Shown here: positions 8,618 to 18,000 of the stretch, piece after piece
Layout: each line of letters opens with the position of its first letter
How positions within the stretch are numbered: position 1 is the stretch's first letter
NCBI GenBank assembly: GCA_003222395.1
Contig: QHWB01000052.1
Coordinates: 62,001 to 126,000 of the forward strand
From: Acidobacteriota bacterium
Lineage (GTDB): Bacteria; Acidobacteriota; Vicinamibacteria; Vicinamibacterales; CAVVIG01
Direction: 5' to 3'
Length of the DNA: 64,000 nt
The notes under the pieces: model-generated
The model's database searches: none
The model's input: only the letters and a program-made list of their open reading frames with translations
What the model was told of the DNA's origin: nothing
Position numbers and translations under genes: made by a program

Positions 8618-9081
8618 TACGCGAGCTTCTGCTGCGCAATCTTCCGCTGGAGCTGGACGATGCCGTAGATGAGCGATTCGGGACGGGGCGGGCAGCCCGG
8701 CACGAACACGTCGACCGGCACGACCTGGTCGACGCCCTGCACGAGCGCGTAGTTGTCGAACACGCCGCCGATCGACGCACACGCGCCCATCGAAATGACC
8801 CATTTCGGCTCGGGCATCTGATCGTAGATGCGGCGCAGCGCCGGCGCCATCTTGCGCGACAGGCGTCCGGCGACGATCATCAAATCGGACTGCCGCGGGC
8901 TGCCGCGAAACACTTCCGCGCCGAAGCGCGCGATGTCGTACCGCGAGCAGCTCATCGCCATCATCTCGATCGCGCAGCACGCGAGGCCGAACGTGACCGG
9001 CCAGATCGACGACCGCCGCGCCCACTGCACCATCTTCTCGACCGTCGTCGTCAGCACGGGGATTTCACTTTCTAAACCCAT
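8617..9081 (-). CDS. nuoB: NADH-quinone oxidoreductase subunit B ([4Fe-4S] cluster N2)
   Basis: A 154-residue PSST-type subunit holding the last cluster before quinone. The N2 ligands are all present: the tandem pair C35-C36 (LACCAIEM), C101 (MGACASIGG) and C130 (PGCPPRPE). The start ATG at 9081 is abutted on its 5-prime side by a heptamer array, so no ordinary Shine-Dalgarno sequence is visible. Confidence 0.98.
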   Translation of the reverse strand: MGLESEIPVLTTTVEKMVQWARRSSIWPVTFGLACCAIEMMAMSCSRYDIARFGAEVFRGSPRQSDLMIVAGRLSRKMAPALRRIYDQMPEPKWVISMGACASIGGVFDNYALVQGVDQVVPVDVFVPGCPPRPESLIYGIVQLQRKIAQQKLA

Positions 9082-9180
9082 ATCAGCTATCAGCTATCAG
9101 CTATCAGCTATCAGCTATCAGCTACCAGTTTTCAGGTTTCAGCCTTGTCACAGCTGAAAGCTGACAGCTGTCAGCTGAAA
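9082..9180. repeat. Heptanucleotide tandem array (TATCAGC) between nuoA and nuoB
   Basis: About six near-perfect copies of the 7-bp unit TATCAGC run from the nuoB start codon to about 9124. Diverged and inverted AGCTGA-type units (for example CAGCTGAAAGCTGACAGCTG) continue to the nuoA stop. Unit length 7 means the array has no fixed reading frame. It occupies the whole nuoA-nuoB gap, including the normal ribosome-binding position of nuoB. Confidence 0.9.
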
Positions 9181-9181
9181 G

Positions 9182-9547
9182 CTAAGTCTTTTCGTTGCCC
9201 CAGTCGAGCGCGCCCTTGCGCCAGACGTAGACGTAGCCGGTGAGCAGCAGCGCCATGAACAGGACGACCTGCAGGAAGCCGGTCCAGCCGAGATCGCGCA
9301 GCGCCATCGCCCACGGATAAAGGAAGGCGACCTCGATGTCGAACAACAGAAAGATCATCGCGACGAGATAGAACTTCACCGACTGACGCTCGCGCGCGTC
9401 GCCGACCGGCGGCATCCCGCATTCGTACGGCGCTTCCTTTTCGGGGGTGGGCTTCTGCGGACCGAGGACGTTCGACAGCAGGACCGATATCAGCGCGAAA
9501 CCGGCGCCGAGCGCGATCATGATGAGGATGGAGAGCCAGCCCTGCAT
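9182..9547 (-). CDS. nuoA: NADH-quinone oxidoreductase subunit A
   Basis: A 121-residue subunit with three membrane helices and the NuoA signature [20 protein letters not shown] followed by [20 protein letters not shown]. It is the first gene of the complex I operon on this strand; the promoter should lie in the repeat-rich region above 9548, but no convincing -35/-10 pair was found there. Confidence 0.97.
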   Translation of the reverse strand: MQGWLSILIMIALGAGFALISVLLSNVLGPQKPTPEKEAPYECGMPPVGDARERQSVKFYLVAMIFLLFDIEVAFLYPWAMALRDLGWTGFLQVVLFMALLLTGYVYVWRKGALDWGNEKT

Positions 9548-9611
9548 GGTGAAGATCGTACGACGTCCGTCTAATGCTCGCGGGGCGCGTTTCGCGCGTG
9601 GGGCCCGACAT

Positions 9612-9840
9612 CATTCAATGCGCTTGGGGCCCCACCCCCAAGCGCTCTCGCTCGCGGCTGCGCGCATCGCTCAAGCTCAGGGCTGCCCACGGTTGGCTCG
9701 AGGCTGCCCCCGCTTGCTCGCGCTGCGGCGCGCATCGTCATCGGCCGCGGGCGCTGACTCCCTATCGCACCCCACGCGGCTGCCCCGCGTTGGGGACCCC
9801 GCATCGTGAGCGCGGGCCGCAGGCGCTCGGCTTGTGAACG
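9612..9840 (-). repeat. Dispersed hairpin-ATG element, copy A (upstream of nuoA)
   Basis: Read on the minus strand, a perfect 10-bp stem (9620-9645, GCGCTTGGGG paired with CCCCAAGCGC, loop GTGGGG) is followed by ATTGA and an ATG at 9614-9612, then CGGGCCCCACGCGCGAAA. The same arrangement occurs in four other places in the window. Upstream GC-rich sequence with AGCCTCGAGCC and AGCCCTGAGC motifs continues to about 9840 and looks like degenerate, partly duplicated element. The ORF opened by the ATG is probably not a real gene because it runs through nuoA out of frame. Confidence 0.7.
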
Positions 9841-9883
9841 ATTTCCCAAGCCAAGTCCAAATGCTAGCACGAGTTCACTCGTT

Positions 9884-9999
9884 GATCGTTACGCGTTGGT
9901 CGTTGGTCGTCGGTCACGGTCGTTGGTCGTTCGTCGTCGGTCGAGGTTGCTTGACTCGCGCAGGCCGACTGACGACTAATGACGACGACTAACGACCAA
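9884..9999. repeat. Heptamer array (GGTCGTT type) with inverted units
   Basis: Iterated units such as GTTGGTCGTTGGTCGTCGG are followed by their inverted counterpart (GACGACTAACGACC) immediately before the ATG at 10001. The array could fold back on itself. Together with copy A it fills the whole 453-bp gap between nuoA and the glycosyltransferase gene; no gene is seen in the gap. Confidence 0.8.
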
Positions 10000-10000
10000 A

Positions 10001-11278
10001 ATGTCTATCGCCTGGTTCTCGCCGCTTCCGCCGATCCGATCCGGCGTGGCCGCGTACAGCGCCGAGTTGTTGCCGCACCTCGAGCGGACGCTGACGATCG
10101 ATCGCTTCGACGAATCACGCGCGCACGACTTCGTGTGGAAGCATCGACGGGCTCCCGACGATCTGGTCGTCTATCAACTGGGCAATGCGCCGTGCCACGA
10201 CTACATGTGGGCGTATCTCGCGGCGTATCCGGGCCTCGTCGTGCTGCACGACGCGCGGCTGCACCACGCGCGCGCGCGATGTCTGCTCAGCGCGGAGCGC
10301 GCCGACGACTATCGGCGCGAGTTCTGGTACGACCATCCGGACGCGCCGAACGGGTTCGTCGAGTACGCCGTCGCCGGCCTCGGCGGGCCGATCTACTACT
10401 TCTGGTCGATGCTGCGCGTAGTGATGCGCACGGCGCGGCTCGTCGCCGTTCACAACGATCGCGTGGCCGCTGAGCTACGCGAATCGTTTCCCGGCACGCC
10501 GATCGAAACGATCCGTCTCGGCAAGGCGGCGCCCTCGTCCTCACCCGACGCGCGCGGCCGCACGCGTGCGGCACTTGGCATTCCCGATCGGTCGCTGGTC
10601 TTCGCCGTATTCGGCAAGCTCACGGCGGAAAAACGGATTGCGCCGATCGTCCGCGCGTTTTCGAGTCTGGTGAACATCGGATTCGACGCGCACCTGATGC
10701 TCGTCGGCGACGGCTCGGAGCTTCGACCGGGCGCCCGCATGCTCGCAGCCGGCGGCCGGATTCACGTCACTGGACATGTGAGCGACGAAGCAATCGGCGA
10801 GTATCTCGCGGCAGCCGACGTGTGCCTGTGCCTCCGCTGGCCGACGGCGCTCGAGACGTCGGCGTCGTGGCTGCACTGCCTCGCGGCGCGAAAAGCGACG
10901 GTGATCTCCGACCTCGCGCACCTCGTCGATATTCCCGCCTCTGTCGCGCTGCGCGTCGATCTGGTCGACGAAGACGAATCGCTGTTCGCCGCCATGCAGC
11001 AGCTCGCGGAACGATCAGCGCTGCGCGATGAACTGGCGGCGGCCGGTCATGCCTACTGGAGAGCGCACCACACCCTCGAGGCGACGGCGAGCGACTATCG
11101 TCGCGTCATCGATCTCGCGCGCGCACGTGCCGCACCTGTCGTCACCGACCTGCCTCCGCACTTCGTCGAGGATTACACGCGCGCGGCGCGCGAGCGGACG
11201 GGCGCGTTGGGATTGACGCTCGACATTCTGAGCTCCGCCTTGTTCAACCCGCCACCCGACCTGCAATCGCGATCGTGA
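10001..11278 (+). CDS. Glycosyltransferase, family 4-like (GT-B fold)
   Basis: A 425-residue cytoplasmic protein. It begins MSIAWFSPLPPIRSGVAAYS, the typical N-terminal loop of GT4 enzymes that binds the acceptor/phosphate. The donor-binding half has FAVFGKLTAEKRIAPIVRAF, LMLVGDGSE and HVTGHVSDEAIGEYLAAADV. The donor-site EX7E-like block lies around PTALETSASWLHCLAARKA. The sugar and acceptor cannot be told from sequence. The start codon directly follows a heptamer array, with no clear Shine-Dalgarno sequence. Confidence 0.85.
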   Translation: MSIAWFSPLPPIRSGVAAYSAELLPHLERTLTIDRFDESRAHDFVWKHRRAPDDLVVYQLGNAPCHDYMWAYLAAYPGLVVLHDARLHHARARCLLSAERADDYRREFWYDHPDAPNGFVEYAVAGLGGPIYYFWSMLRVVMRTARLVAVHNDRVAAELRESFPGTPIETIRLGKAAPSSSPDARGRTRAALGIPDRSLVFAVFGKLTAEKRIAPIVRAFSSLVNIGFDAHLMLVGDGSELRPGARMLAAGGRIHVTGHVSDEAIGEYLAAADVCLCLRWPTALETSASWLHCLAARKATVISDLAHLVDIPASVALRVDLVDEDESLFAAMQQLAERSALRDELAAAGHAYWRAHHTLEATASDYRRVIDLARARAAPVVTDLPPHFVEDYTRAARERTGALGLTLDILSSALFNPPPDLQSRS

Positions 11279-11291
11279 TTACAATCTCGGC

Positions 11292-13139
11292 ATGTTCCTG
11301 ACGAATTGCGCAGCGCGCATCGGCCGAGTCGCGATGGTGCTGATCGTCGTTCTCGTGGCGGTTGCCGCGATGGCGGCACGCCAGCGTGCGGCGGACGCCG
11401 GCTTCCTCCGCCGCGACGAGATGATTCCGATGCGCGACGGCGTGCGCCTCCACACCGTCGTCCTGCGTCCTCGGGATGCGGACGGCAATCTTCCGTTCCT
11501 GTTCACGCGCACGCCATACAACTGCGAGCCTTTCGCGAACGCGGTCGATGCTCAGCCCGACAATCCGCTGACGCACGGCGGCTACCTCCTCGTCTGCCAG
11601 GACATCCGCGGAAAGTTTCGGTCCGAGGGCTCGTTCGTGATGCTGCGGCCGCCGCGCGATCGCGCTCAGAAAACGGCGGTCGATGAGAGCAGCGACGCGT
11701 ACGACGCGATCGAATGGCTCGTCAGGAACGTGCCGACGAACAACGGCCGCGTCGGAATGTTCGGCACGTCATATCCAGGCTGGCTGACGGTGATGGCGGC
11801 GCTCGAACCGCATCCCGCCCTGAAAGCTGCAGCGCCGATGGCCTCGCCGGCCGACATGTGGGCAGGCGACGACTTCCATCACAACGGCGCGTTCCGTCTG
11901 AGCTACGGCTTCGAATACGCCACGATGATGGAATCGGGAAAGGAGAACACCCGGTTCGCGTTCGATCTGCCGGACACGTTCGAGTGGTACCTCCGCGTCG
12001 GTCCGCTGGCGATGATCAACCGCAGGTATCTGCACGAGGCCTATCCCACGTGGAACGATTTCGTCGCGCACCCCGACTACGACGCGTTCTGGAAGCGCCA
12101 GGCCGTCGTGCCGCAGCTCGGCGCGGTGAAGGTGCCGACGATGAACGTCGCCGGATGGTGGGATCAGGAAGATTTCTACGGGCCGATCACGATCTACGAG
12201 GCGCTCGAGAAAACCGATCGCGTGCGGCAGAACTTCCTGGTTGTCGGGCCGTGGAATCACGGCGGGTGGAACCAGCAGGACGGACGCAGGCTCGGGCCGC
12301 TCGATTTCGGCCGCAGCATCTCGAAATTGTTCCGCGCCGACGTGCTCGCGCCCTGGTTCGCGCAGCACCTGAAAGACGCGCCGTCTGTCGACCTGCCGGA
12401 AGCGCTGACGTTCGAGACCGGCGCCAACGAGTGGCGGCGCTGGAACCAGTGGCCGCCCGCGAGCACGCGGCCGACGCCGATGTATCTGCGCGCCGATCGC
12501 CGGCTCTCGTTCGAGCCGCCGGAGGATGGCGGCGCGGCGTTCGACGCGTACGTGTCGGACCCGGCCAATCCCGTTCCATACCGGAAGCGGCCGATCCTGC
12601 CGACGTACGCCGAAGGCTCGACGTGGCCGACGTGGCTGACCGACGATCAGCGCTTTCTTTCCGATCGCGCCGACGTCGTCTCGTGGCGGACCGAGGCGCT
12701 GGCCGATGACGTCGTCATCGCCGGCCGCATTCGGGCCGACCTCTTCGCGTCCACAACGGGCAGCGACGCCGACTGGATCGTGAAGCTGATCGACGTGTAT
12801 CCGGATACCGATGTCGCCATGCCGGACTATCAGCTCATGATCGCAAACGAGGTGTTCCGCGGCCGTTATCGCAACGGCATCGACAAGCCGGAGCCGATCG
12901 CGGCCGGCGCCGTCGAGCGCTACACGATCGATCTGCACACGCAGAACTATCGCTTCCGGCGCGGACACCGCGTGATGGCGCAGCTGCAGAGCACGTGGTT
13001 TCCGCTCATCGATCGGAATCCGCAGACGTTCGTCAGGAACATTTTTCTCGCGCAGGCATCGGACTTTCGCGCGGCGACACATCGCGTGTATCGATCGTCC
13101 CGATATCCATCGCACGTAGTGATGCCGGTGGTCAGGTGA
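11292..13139 (+). CDS. CocE/NonD-family serine hydrolase (X-Pro dipeptidyl-peptidase S15 type)
   Basis: A 615-residue exported or membrane-anchored alpha/beta hydrolase (hydrophobic segment about residues 11-29). The N-terminal block DEMIPMRDGVRLHTVVLRP, the nucleophile elbow MFGTSYPGW (Ser160), WNHGGW and the C-terminal jelly-roll domain ending in FRRGHRVMAQLQSTWFPLID are typical of the CocE/S15 family (acyl esterases, alpha-amino-acid ester hydrolases, glutaryl-7-ACA acylases). The substrate is unknown. The gene begins 13 bp after the glycosyltransferase stop and its last 8 bp overlap the convergent nitroreductase gene. Confidence 0.9.
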   Translation: MFLTNCAARIGRVAMVLIVVLVAVAAMAARQRAADAGFLRRDEMIPMRDGVRLHTVVLRPRDADGNLPFLFTRTPYNCEPFANAVDAQPDNPLTHGGYLLVCQDIRGKFRSEGSFVMLRPPRDRAQKTAVDESSDAYDAIEWLVRNVPTNNGRVGMFGTSYPGWLTVMAALEPHPALKAAAPMASPADMWAGDDFHHNGAFRLSYGFEYATMMESGKENTRFAFDLPDTFEWYLRVGPLAMINRRYLHEAYPTWNDFVAHPDYDAFWKRQAVVPQLGAVKVPTMNVAGWWDQEDFYGPITIYEALEKTDRVRQNFLVVGPWNHGGWNQQDGRRLGPLDFGRSISKLFRADVLAPWFAQHLKDAPSVDLPEALTFETGANEWRRWNQWPPASTRPTPMYLRADRRLSFEPPEDGGAAFDAYVSDPANPVPYRKRPILPTYAEGSTWPTWLTDDQRFLSDRADVVSWRTEALADDVVIAGRIRADLFASTTGSDADWIVKLIDVYPDTDVAMPDYQLMIANEVFRGRYRNGIDKPEPIAAGAVERYTIDLHTQNYRFRRGHRVMAQLQSTWFPLIDRNPQTFVRNIFLAQASDFRAATHRVYRSSRYPSHVVMPVVR

Positions 13140-14652
13140 GTTCCCATTCGTAACCGCGCTCCGTCGTCAGCCGCGTGTCTTCGACGGGGATGCCGACGGT
13201 GAAGTGATACAGGCTCTGGAACGCATGGTCGGTCAAGCCGAGGACGTCGTGCACTGGATCGTCGTAGAAACATCCGATCCCGGTGCCGCGGGCGCCTGCC
13301 GCTTCCGCCTCGAGGTACAGCACCTGGCCGACGGCGCCCGACTCCCAGAACAAATGACGGTAGAACGACGGACCGAGCTCCTGCAGGCTCGCGTCGAAGT
13401 CGGCGATCATGCCGAGGCTGAAGAAGCCGTCGGCTGCGATGTCCTGATCGCAGCTCACGCGCGCCGACAGGCGGCGGCAGTCGCCGTGCGCGAGCGCGAC
13501 GAGCGGGAGATCCGCGGCGACGGGAGTCCACGAGAAGTCGCGACGGCAGGCCGCGCGAAGGCGATCGATCGTCTGCGCGTTGCGGAGCAACAGATACAGA
13601 CCCGGCTCGACGCCGTCCACGCGGTGCACGAACAGCGCGAGGTGAATGCGCGGCGCCCACCACAGAGCGGTCCACGGCGGCGCCTCCGACGGCAGCAGGC
13701 GCGAGAGCATGGAGAAGAACGCGTCGGCCGGAATCGACGAGCGGCCGTCGAGGGCGAGTGCGCTCCGCCGCTGGAGAACCAGACGGCGGTTGGGTAATTG
13801 GGTGATCGGGTAATCGGGTAATTGAATTGGGAATTGAGATCGCGAAATCGTGCGGCCGCGATCTTCGGTCTCGCGTGCGATCTCGTCGATGAACGTCCAC
13901 TGGACGTGATCGTCGCTCAGCTGACTGGCGCGGCCCATCCAGGTGCCGCGCCGCACGGCATCGAGGAGGAGCGAAGGATCAAGGACCGGGGACGGACCAC
14001 GGACCAGGGACGAAGGACCAAGGAGCATCAAGCATCCCGGCTCCTCGCGCTCCGCATCGACGAAGTCCTCGTCGCGATCGATGCCGATCAGCGCGGCGAT
14101 GTCGCGCTGCGGCCATTCCGGCAGCAGGCGCGCCGACAGCCTCTCGTGGCCTGCGGCAAACGCGACCGCGGCAATCGCATGACCGAGATCGTGCTGGCAG
14201 TAGCGGAACGCGCGCTCGCCGTACTTCCACGCCTCGCGCCAGTGAATCGACGTCAGCGCGACGAGAAAACAGTCATCAGGCCAGTTGATCGTGAAGGCGC
14301 AGCGCCGCTCGAGCGCATGCCGATCGGGCGCGTAGTGAAACACGCCGGACGCGCAGACGACGTACGCTTCCGTGGGATGAAGGTTGCCGCTCGACGGGTT
14401 GACGCGCAGCGACCAATGAGAGGTGTGATAGCGCTTCCACGCGGAGAGGCCGAGCGAGTGGCGCAGCACGCCGCCTATCGGCGACGTCGGCGCATCGGGA
14501 CGGGGCGACAGCGGACGCTGCGGCGCGTCGCGGTAAGTTCGAAAGGGATTGGGCTGCGACGCCCAGTCCAGATAGCCAAGCGACGGGGCGAATCGGTGGA
14601 AGTGATGCTTCGTGCCGTCGTGGTATCGGTAGACGGCGTCGAGATCGTTCAC
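13132..14652 (-). CDS. SagB-type FMN nitroreductase-fold protein (two-domain)
   Basis: A 506-residue protein with two nitroreductase-like halves. The first carries the SagB-type FMN motif SLRVNPSSGNLHPTEAYVV; the second ends in IGCFYDDPVHDVLGL and HFTVGIPVEDTR. SagB relatives oxidise azolines in peptide biosynthesis, but no cyclodehydratase partner is nearby, so the function is unknown. Start GTG at 14652 overlaps the upstream stop as GTGA. Two stretches of intergenic-type iterated DNA lie in frame: 13976-14024 (about residues 210-226, reading GPSSLVRGPSPVLDP) and 13789-13840 (about 271-288, QLPDYPITQLPNRR). Both probably sit in loops of the inter-domain region. Confidence 0.8.
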   Translation of the reverse strand: MNDLDAVYRYHDGTKHHFHRFAPSLGYLDWASQPNPFRTYRDAPQRPLSPRPDAPTSPIGGVLRHSLGLSAWKRYHTSHWSLRVNPSSGNLHPTEAYVVCASGVFHYAPDRHALERRCAFTINWPDDCFLVALTSIHWREAWKYGERAFRYCQHDLGHAIAAVAFAAGHERLSARLLPEWPQRDIAALIGIDRDEDFVDAEREEPGCLMLLGPSSLVRGPSPVLDPSLLLDAVRRGTWMGRASQLSDDHVQWTFIDEIARETEDRGRTISRSQFPIQLPDYPITQLPNRRLVLQRRSALALDGRSSIPADAFFSMLSRLLPSEAPPWTALWWAPRIHLALFVHRVDGVEPGLYLLLRNAQTIDRLRAACRRDFSWTPVAADLPLVALAHGDCRRLSARVSCDQDIAADGFFSLGMIADFDASLQELGPSFYRHLFWESGAVGQVLYLEAEAAGARGTGIGCFYDDPVHDVLGLTDHAFQSLYHFTVGIPVEDTRLTTERGYEWELT

Positions 14653-14918
14653 GAATCGAGCGCGGCGCTTGCCTCTGCAATCCGCTTGTCGACTTCCGCG
14701 ATCGCCTGGTTCAGCTGCGTGCGCCGCCGGTCGTTGGTCGTGGCCGCGAGCTGCGCTTGGAGCTCTTTCCACGCAAGCTTCAACGATTCGTACGCGCGCA
14801 CTTTTTCCGGATCGCGCACGGTCTTGCCGTGCTGCTTTTTCCGTTCGCGCTCCAGTTCTTCCATGCGCTCCTGGATCCGCGAATCGGCGTCGATCAGTCC
14901 CTCGCCGGAATCACCCAT
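14649..14918 (-). CDS. Small charged coiled-coil protein, coupled to the SagB-like gene
   Basis: An 89-residue, highly charged, helical protein (ERMEELERERKKQHGKTV, ELQAQLAATTNDRRRTQLNQ). No known family was recognised. The ATG at 14918 was chosen over the upstream one because it follows the A-rich tail of repeat copy B (spacer GAGTAAAAAA). Its stop overlaps the GTG of the SagB-like gene, so the two are probably translated together. It may be a real small protein or a leader ORF. Confidence 0.6.
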   Translation of the reverse strand: MGDSGEGLIDADSRIQERMEELERERKKQHGKTVRDPEKVRAYESLKLAWKELQAQLAATTNDRRRTQLNQAIAEVDKRIAEASAALDS

Positions 14919-15008
14919 TTTTTTACTCGCGCGGGGCCCCACCCCCGCGCCTGACGCGCTCGCGCCGTAGCGCTCGCGCGTATCCAGAACAGAACGTCAC
15001 CAAAGGTA
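14916..15008 (-). repeat. Dispersed hairpin-ATG element, copy B
   Basis: On the minus strand the element has the TTCTGTTCTGGATACGCGC motif, an imperfect hairpin, then a perfect stem at 14929-14950 (GCGCGGGG paired with CCCCGCGC, loop GTGGGG), the A-rich spacer GAGTAAAAAA and the ATG at 14918. That ATG is the likely start of the small coiled-coil ORF. The copy fills most of the divergent gap between that ORF and lhr. It is a shortened version of the copy inside lhr. Confidence 0.8.
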
Positions 15009-15027
15009 CGCATTATAAGATGGACTC

Positions 15028-18000
15028 GTGACTGCCGACCCGCTTACGCCGTTTCACGCGCCGGTGCGCGAATGGTTCAGCGCGTCGTTCGACGCGCCGA
15101 CGCGGCCGCAGGCGCTCGGCTGGCCGGCGATCGCGCGCGGCGAGTCGACGCTCATCCTCGGGCCGACCGGCAGCGGCAAGACGCTGACGGCGTTTCTGTG
15201 GTGTCTCGACCGGCTCATGTTCACACCGCCGCCGGAGAAGAAGGCGCGGTGCCGCGTGCTGTACGTGTCGCCGCTCAAGGCGCTCGCGGTCGACGTCGAG
15301 CGGAACCTGCGCGCGCCGCTCGCCGGCATCGCGCAGCTCGCCGAGCGCCGCGGCGACGCGTTCACGACGCCGGCCATCGCGATCCGCACCGGCGACACGC
15401 CCCAGTCCGAGCGCGCGCGCTTCCAGCGCGAGCCGGCCGACATCCTGATCACGACGCCCGAATCGCTCTACTTGCTGCTCACGTCGAACGCGCGCGAGTC
15501 GCTGCGCTCGATCGATACCGTGATCGTCGACGAGATTCACGCGCTCGTCCCCACCAAGCGCGGCGCGCACCTCGCCCTCTCGCTCGAGCGCCTGGAAAAA
15601 TTCTGCGCGACGCCGCCGCAGCGGATCGGTCTGTCGGCGACGCAGCGCCCCCTCGACGAAGTCGCGAGATTCCTGGGCGGGACCGAACAGGCGACTAAAG
15701 GTCGCCAGAACGGGCAGGCCCCTCGGCGACGTTCTGTTCTAGATACGCGCTCGCGCCACGGCGCGAGCGCGTCAGCGCGTGACAGCCTCGAGCCGTTGCG
15801 AGGCGCGCATGCGCCGAGCAGCAGCGGCGGGGGTGGGGTCCCCGCCGCAATAAATAAAGATGGGGCTCCACGCGAAATAGAAAATGAATTCTCGACACAC
15901 CGCGGCGTGGTCCGCTACCGCCCCGTCACCATCGTCGACGCCGGGCAGAAGAAGCAACTGAAGCTGACGATTGATGTGCCGGTCGAGGACATGGCCAAGT
16001 TGACGAACTTGGACGATGTTCCGGGCGGTCCGGCAGCGTCTGGCGATTCGCGTCCGTCGATCTGGTCGGCGATTCACCCGCGCCTCCTCGAGCTGATTCG
16101 CGCCCACCGCTCGACGCTCATCTTCGTCAACAGCCGCCGCCTCGCCGAGCGGCTCGCCGGCGCCCTCAACGAGCTCGCGGGCGAAACGCTGGTCCGCTCG
16201 CATCACGGGTCGATCGCGCGGCCGCAGCGCGTCGAAGTGGAGGATCTCCTCAAGGCCGGCATGCTGCGCGCGCTCGTCGCCACCTCGTCGCTCGAGCTCG
16301 GCATCGACATGGGCGCCATCGATCTCGTCGTGCAGATCGAGGCGCCGCCGTCGGTGGCCAGCGGCCTGCAGCGCATCGGCCGCGGCGGCCATACCGCCAA
16401 CGCGATCAGCGAGGGCGTCATCTTCCCGAAATTCCGCGGCGACCTCGTCGCGTGCGCCGCGGTCACCAAAGCGATGCACGACGGCATCGTCGAGGCCACG
16501 CGCTATCCGCGCAATCCGCTCGACATCGTCGGACAGCAGATCGTCGCGATGGCGTCGATGGACGACTGGGACGTCGACGAGCTGTTCGCGACGATCCGCC
16601 GCGCCGCGCCGTTCGCCGAGTTGAGCCGGACGGTCTTCGAAGGCGTGCTCGACATGTTGTCCGGCCGCTATCCGTCCGACGAGTTCGCGGAGCTGCGGCC
16701 GCGCATCACGTGGGACCGCGTTGCGGGAAGAATCACGGCGCGCGAAGGCGCCAAGCGCGTCGCCATCGCCAACGGCGGCACCATTCCCGATCGCGGACTC
16801 TACGGCGTCTTCCTGCTCGGCGCCGGGCCGGGAGCGGCGCGCGTTGGCGAGCTCGACGAGGAAATGGTCTTCGAGAGCCGCGTCGGCGAGACGTTCGTGC
16901 TCGGCGCCTCGTCGTGGCGCATCGAAGAGATCACGCACGACCGCGTGCTCGTGTCGCCGGCGCCCGGCGAGCCGGGCAAGATGCCGTTCTGGAAGGGCGA
17001 CCGCGCCGGCCGCCCGCTGGAGCTCGGCCTCGCGATCGGGCGGCTGACGCGCGATCTGCTGCGGCTCCCGCCCGCCGCAGCCGTCGACCGCCTCACGCGC
17101 GAGCACGATCTCGACGCGCGCGCGGCGGAAAATCTTCTTCAGTACCTGCGCGATCAGATGGCGGCCGCGCGCGCCGTTCCCGACGCGACGACGATCGTCG
17201 TCGAACGCGTCCGCGACGATCTCGGCGACTGGCGTGTCTGCGTGCTGTCGCCGCGCGGCGGCCGCATTCACGCGCCGTGGGCGATGGCGTCGGCCGCGAA
17301 GATCCGCGAGGAGACCGGCGTCGACGTCGAAACGCTGTGGGGTGACGACGGGTTTGTCGTACGTTTTCCGGACGTCGATCAGCCGCCGGATCCGCGTCTG
17401 CTGCTGCCGGATCCGGACGAGGTGCAGGCGCTCGTCGTTCGACAGCTCGGCGCGACGGCGCTCTTCGCCGCGAAGTTTCGCGAGAACGCCGCAAGGTCGC
17501 TGCTGCTCCCGAAGCGAAGGCCGGGGATGCGCGCGCCGCTGTGGCAGCAGCGCAAGCGCGCGGCCGATCTGCTCGCGGTCGCGTCGCGATACGGATCGTT
17601 TCCGGTGCTCCTCGAAACCTACCGCGAATGCCTGCGCGATTTCTTCGACATGCCGGCGCTCGTCTCGACGCTCACCGACGTCCGGAGCCGCAGGATTCGG
17701 ATCGCGACCGTCGATTCCGAGGCGCCATCGCCGTTTGCCGCGTCGCTGCTGTTCACCTACGTCGCGAGCTTCATCTACGACGGCGACGCGCCGCTCGCCG
17801 AGCGGCGCGCGCAGGCGCTCGCCGTGGACCAGTCGCAGCTGCGCGAGCTGCTGGGCGACGCGGAGCTGCGCGATCTCCTCGACGCCGATGCGATCGATGC
17901 GATCGAACGGCAGCTCCAGCGGCTCGATCCTCAGTACCAGGCGAAGAGCGCCGACGGCGTCCACGACATGCTGCTCGGCCTCGGCGATCTGACGCGCGAG

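Noticed and set aside
9171-9614. 147-codon minus-strand frame from the copy A ATG
   Set aside because: It runs through nuoA out of frame and has no family features.
9082-9999. CRISPR-like array
   Set aside because: The units are 7 bp with no unique spacers and no cas genes; these are simple tandem arrays.
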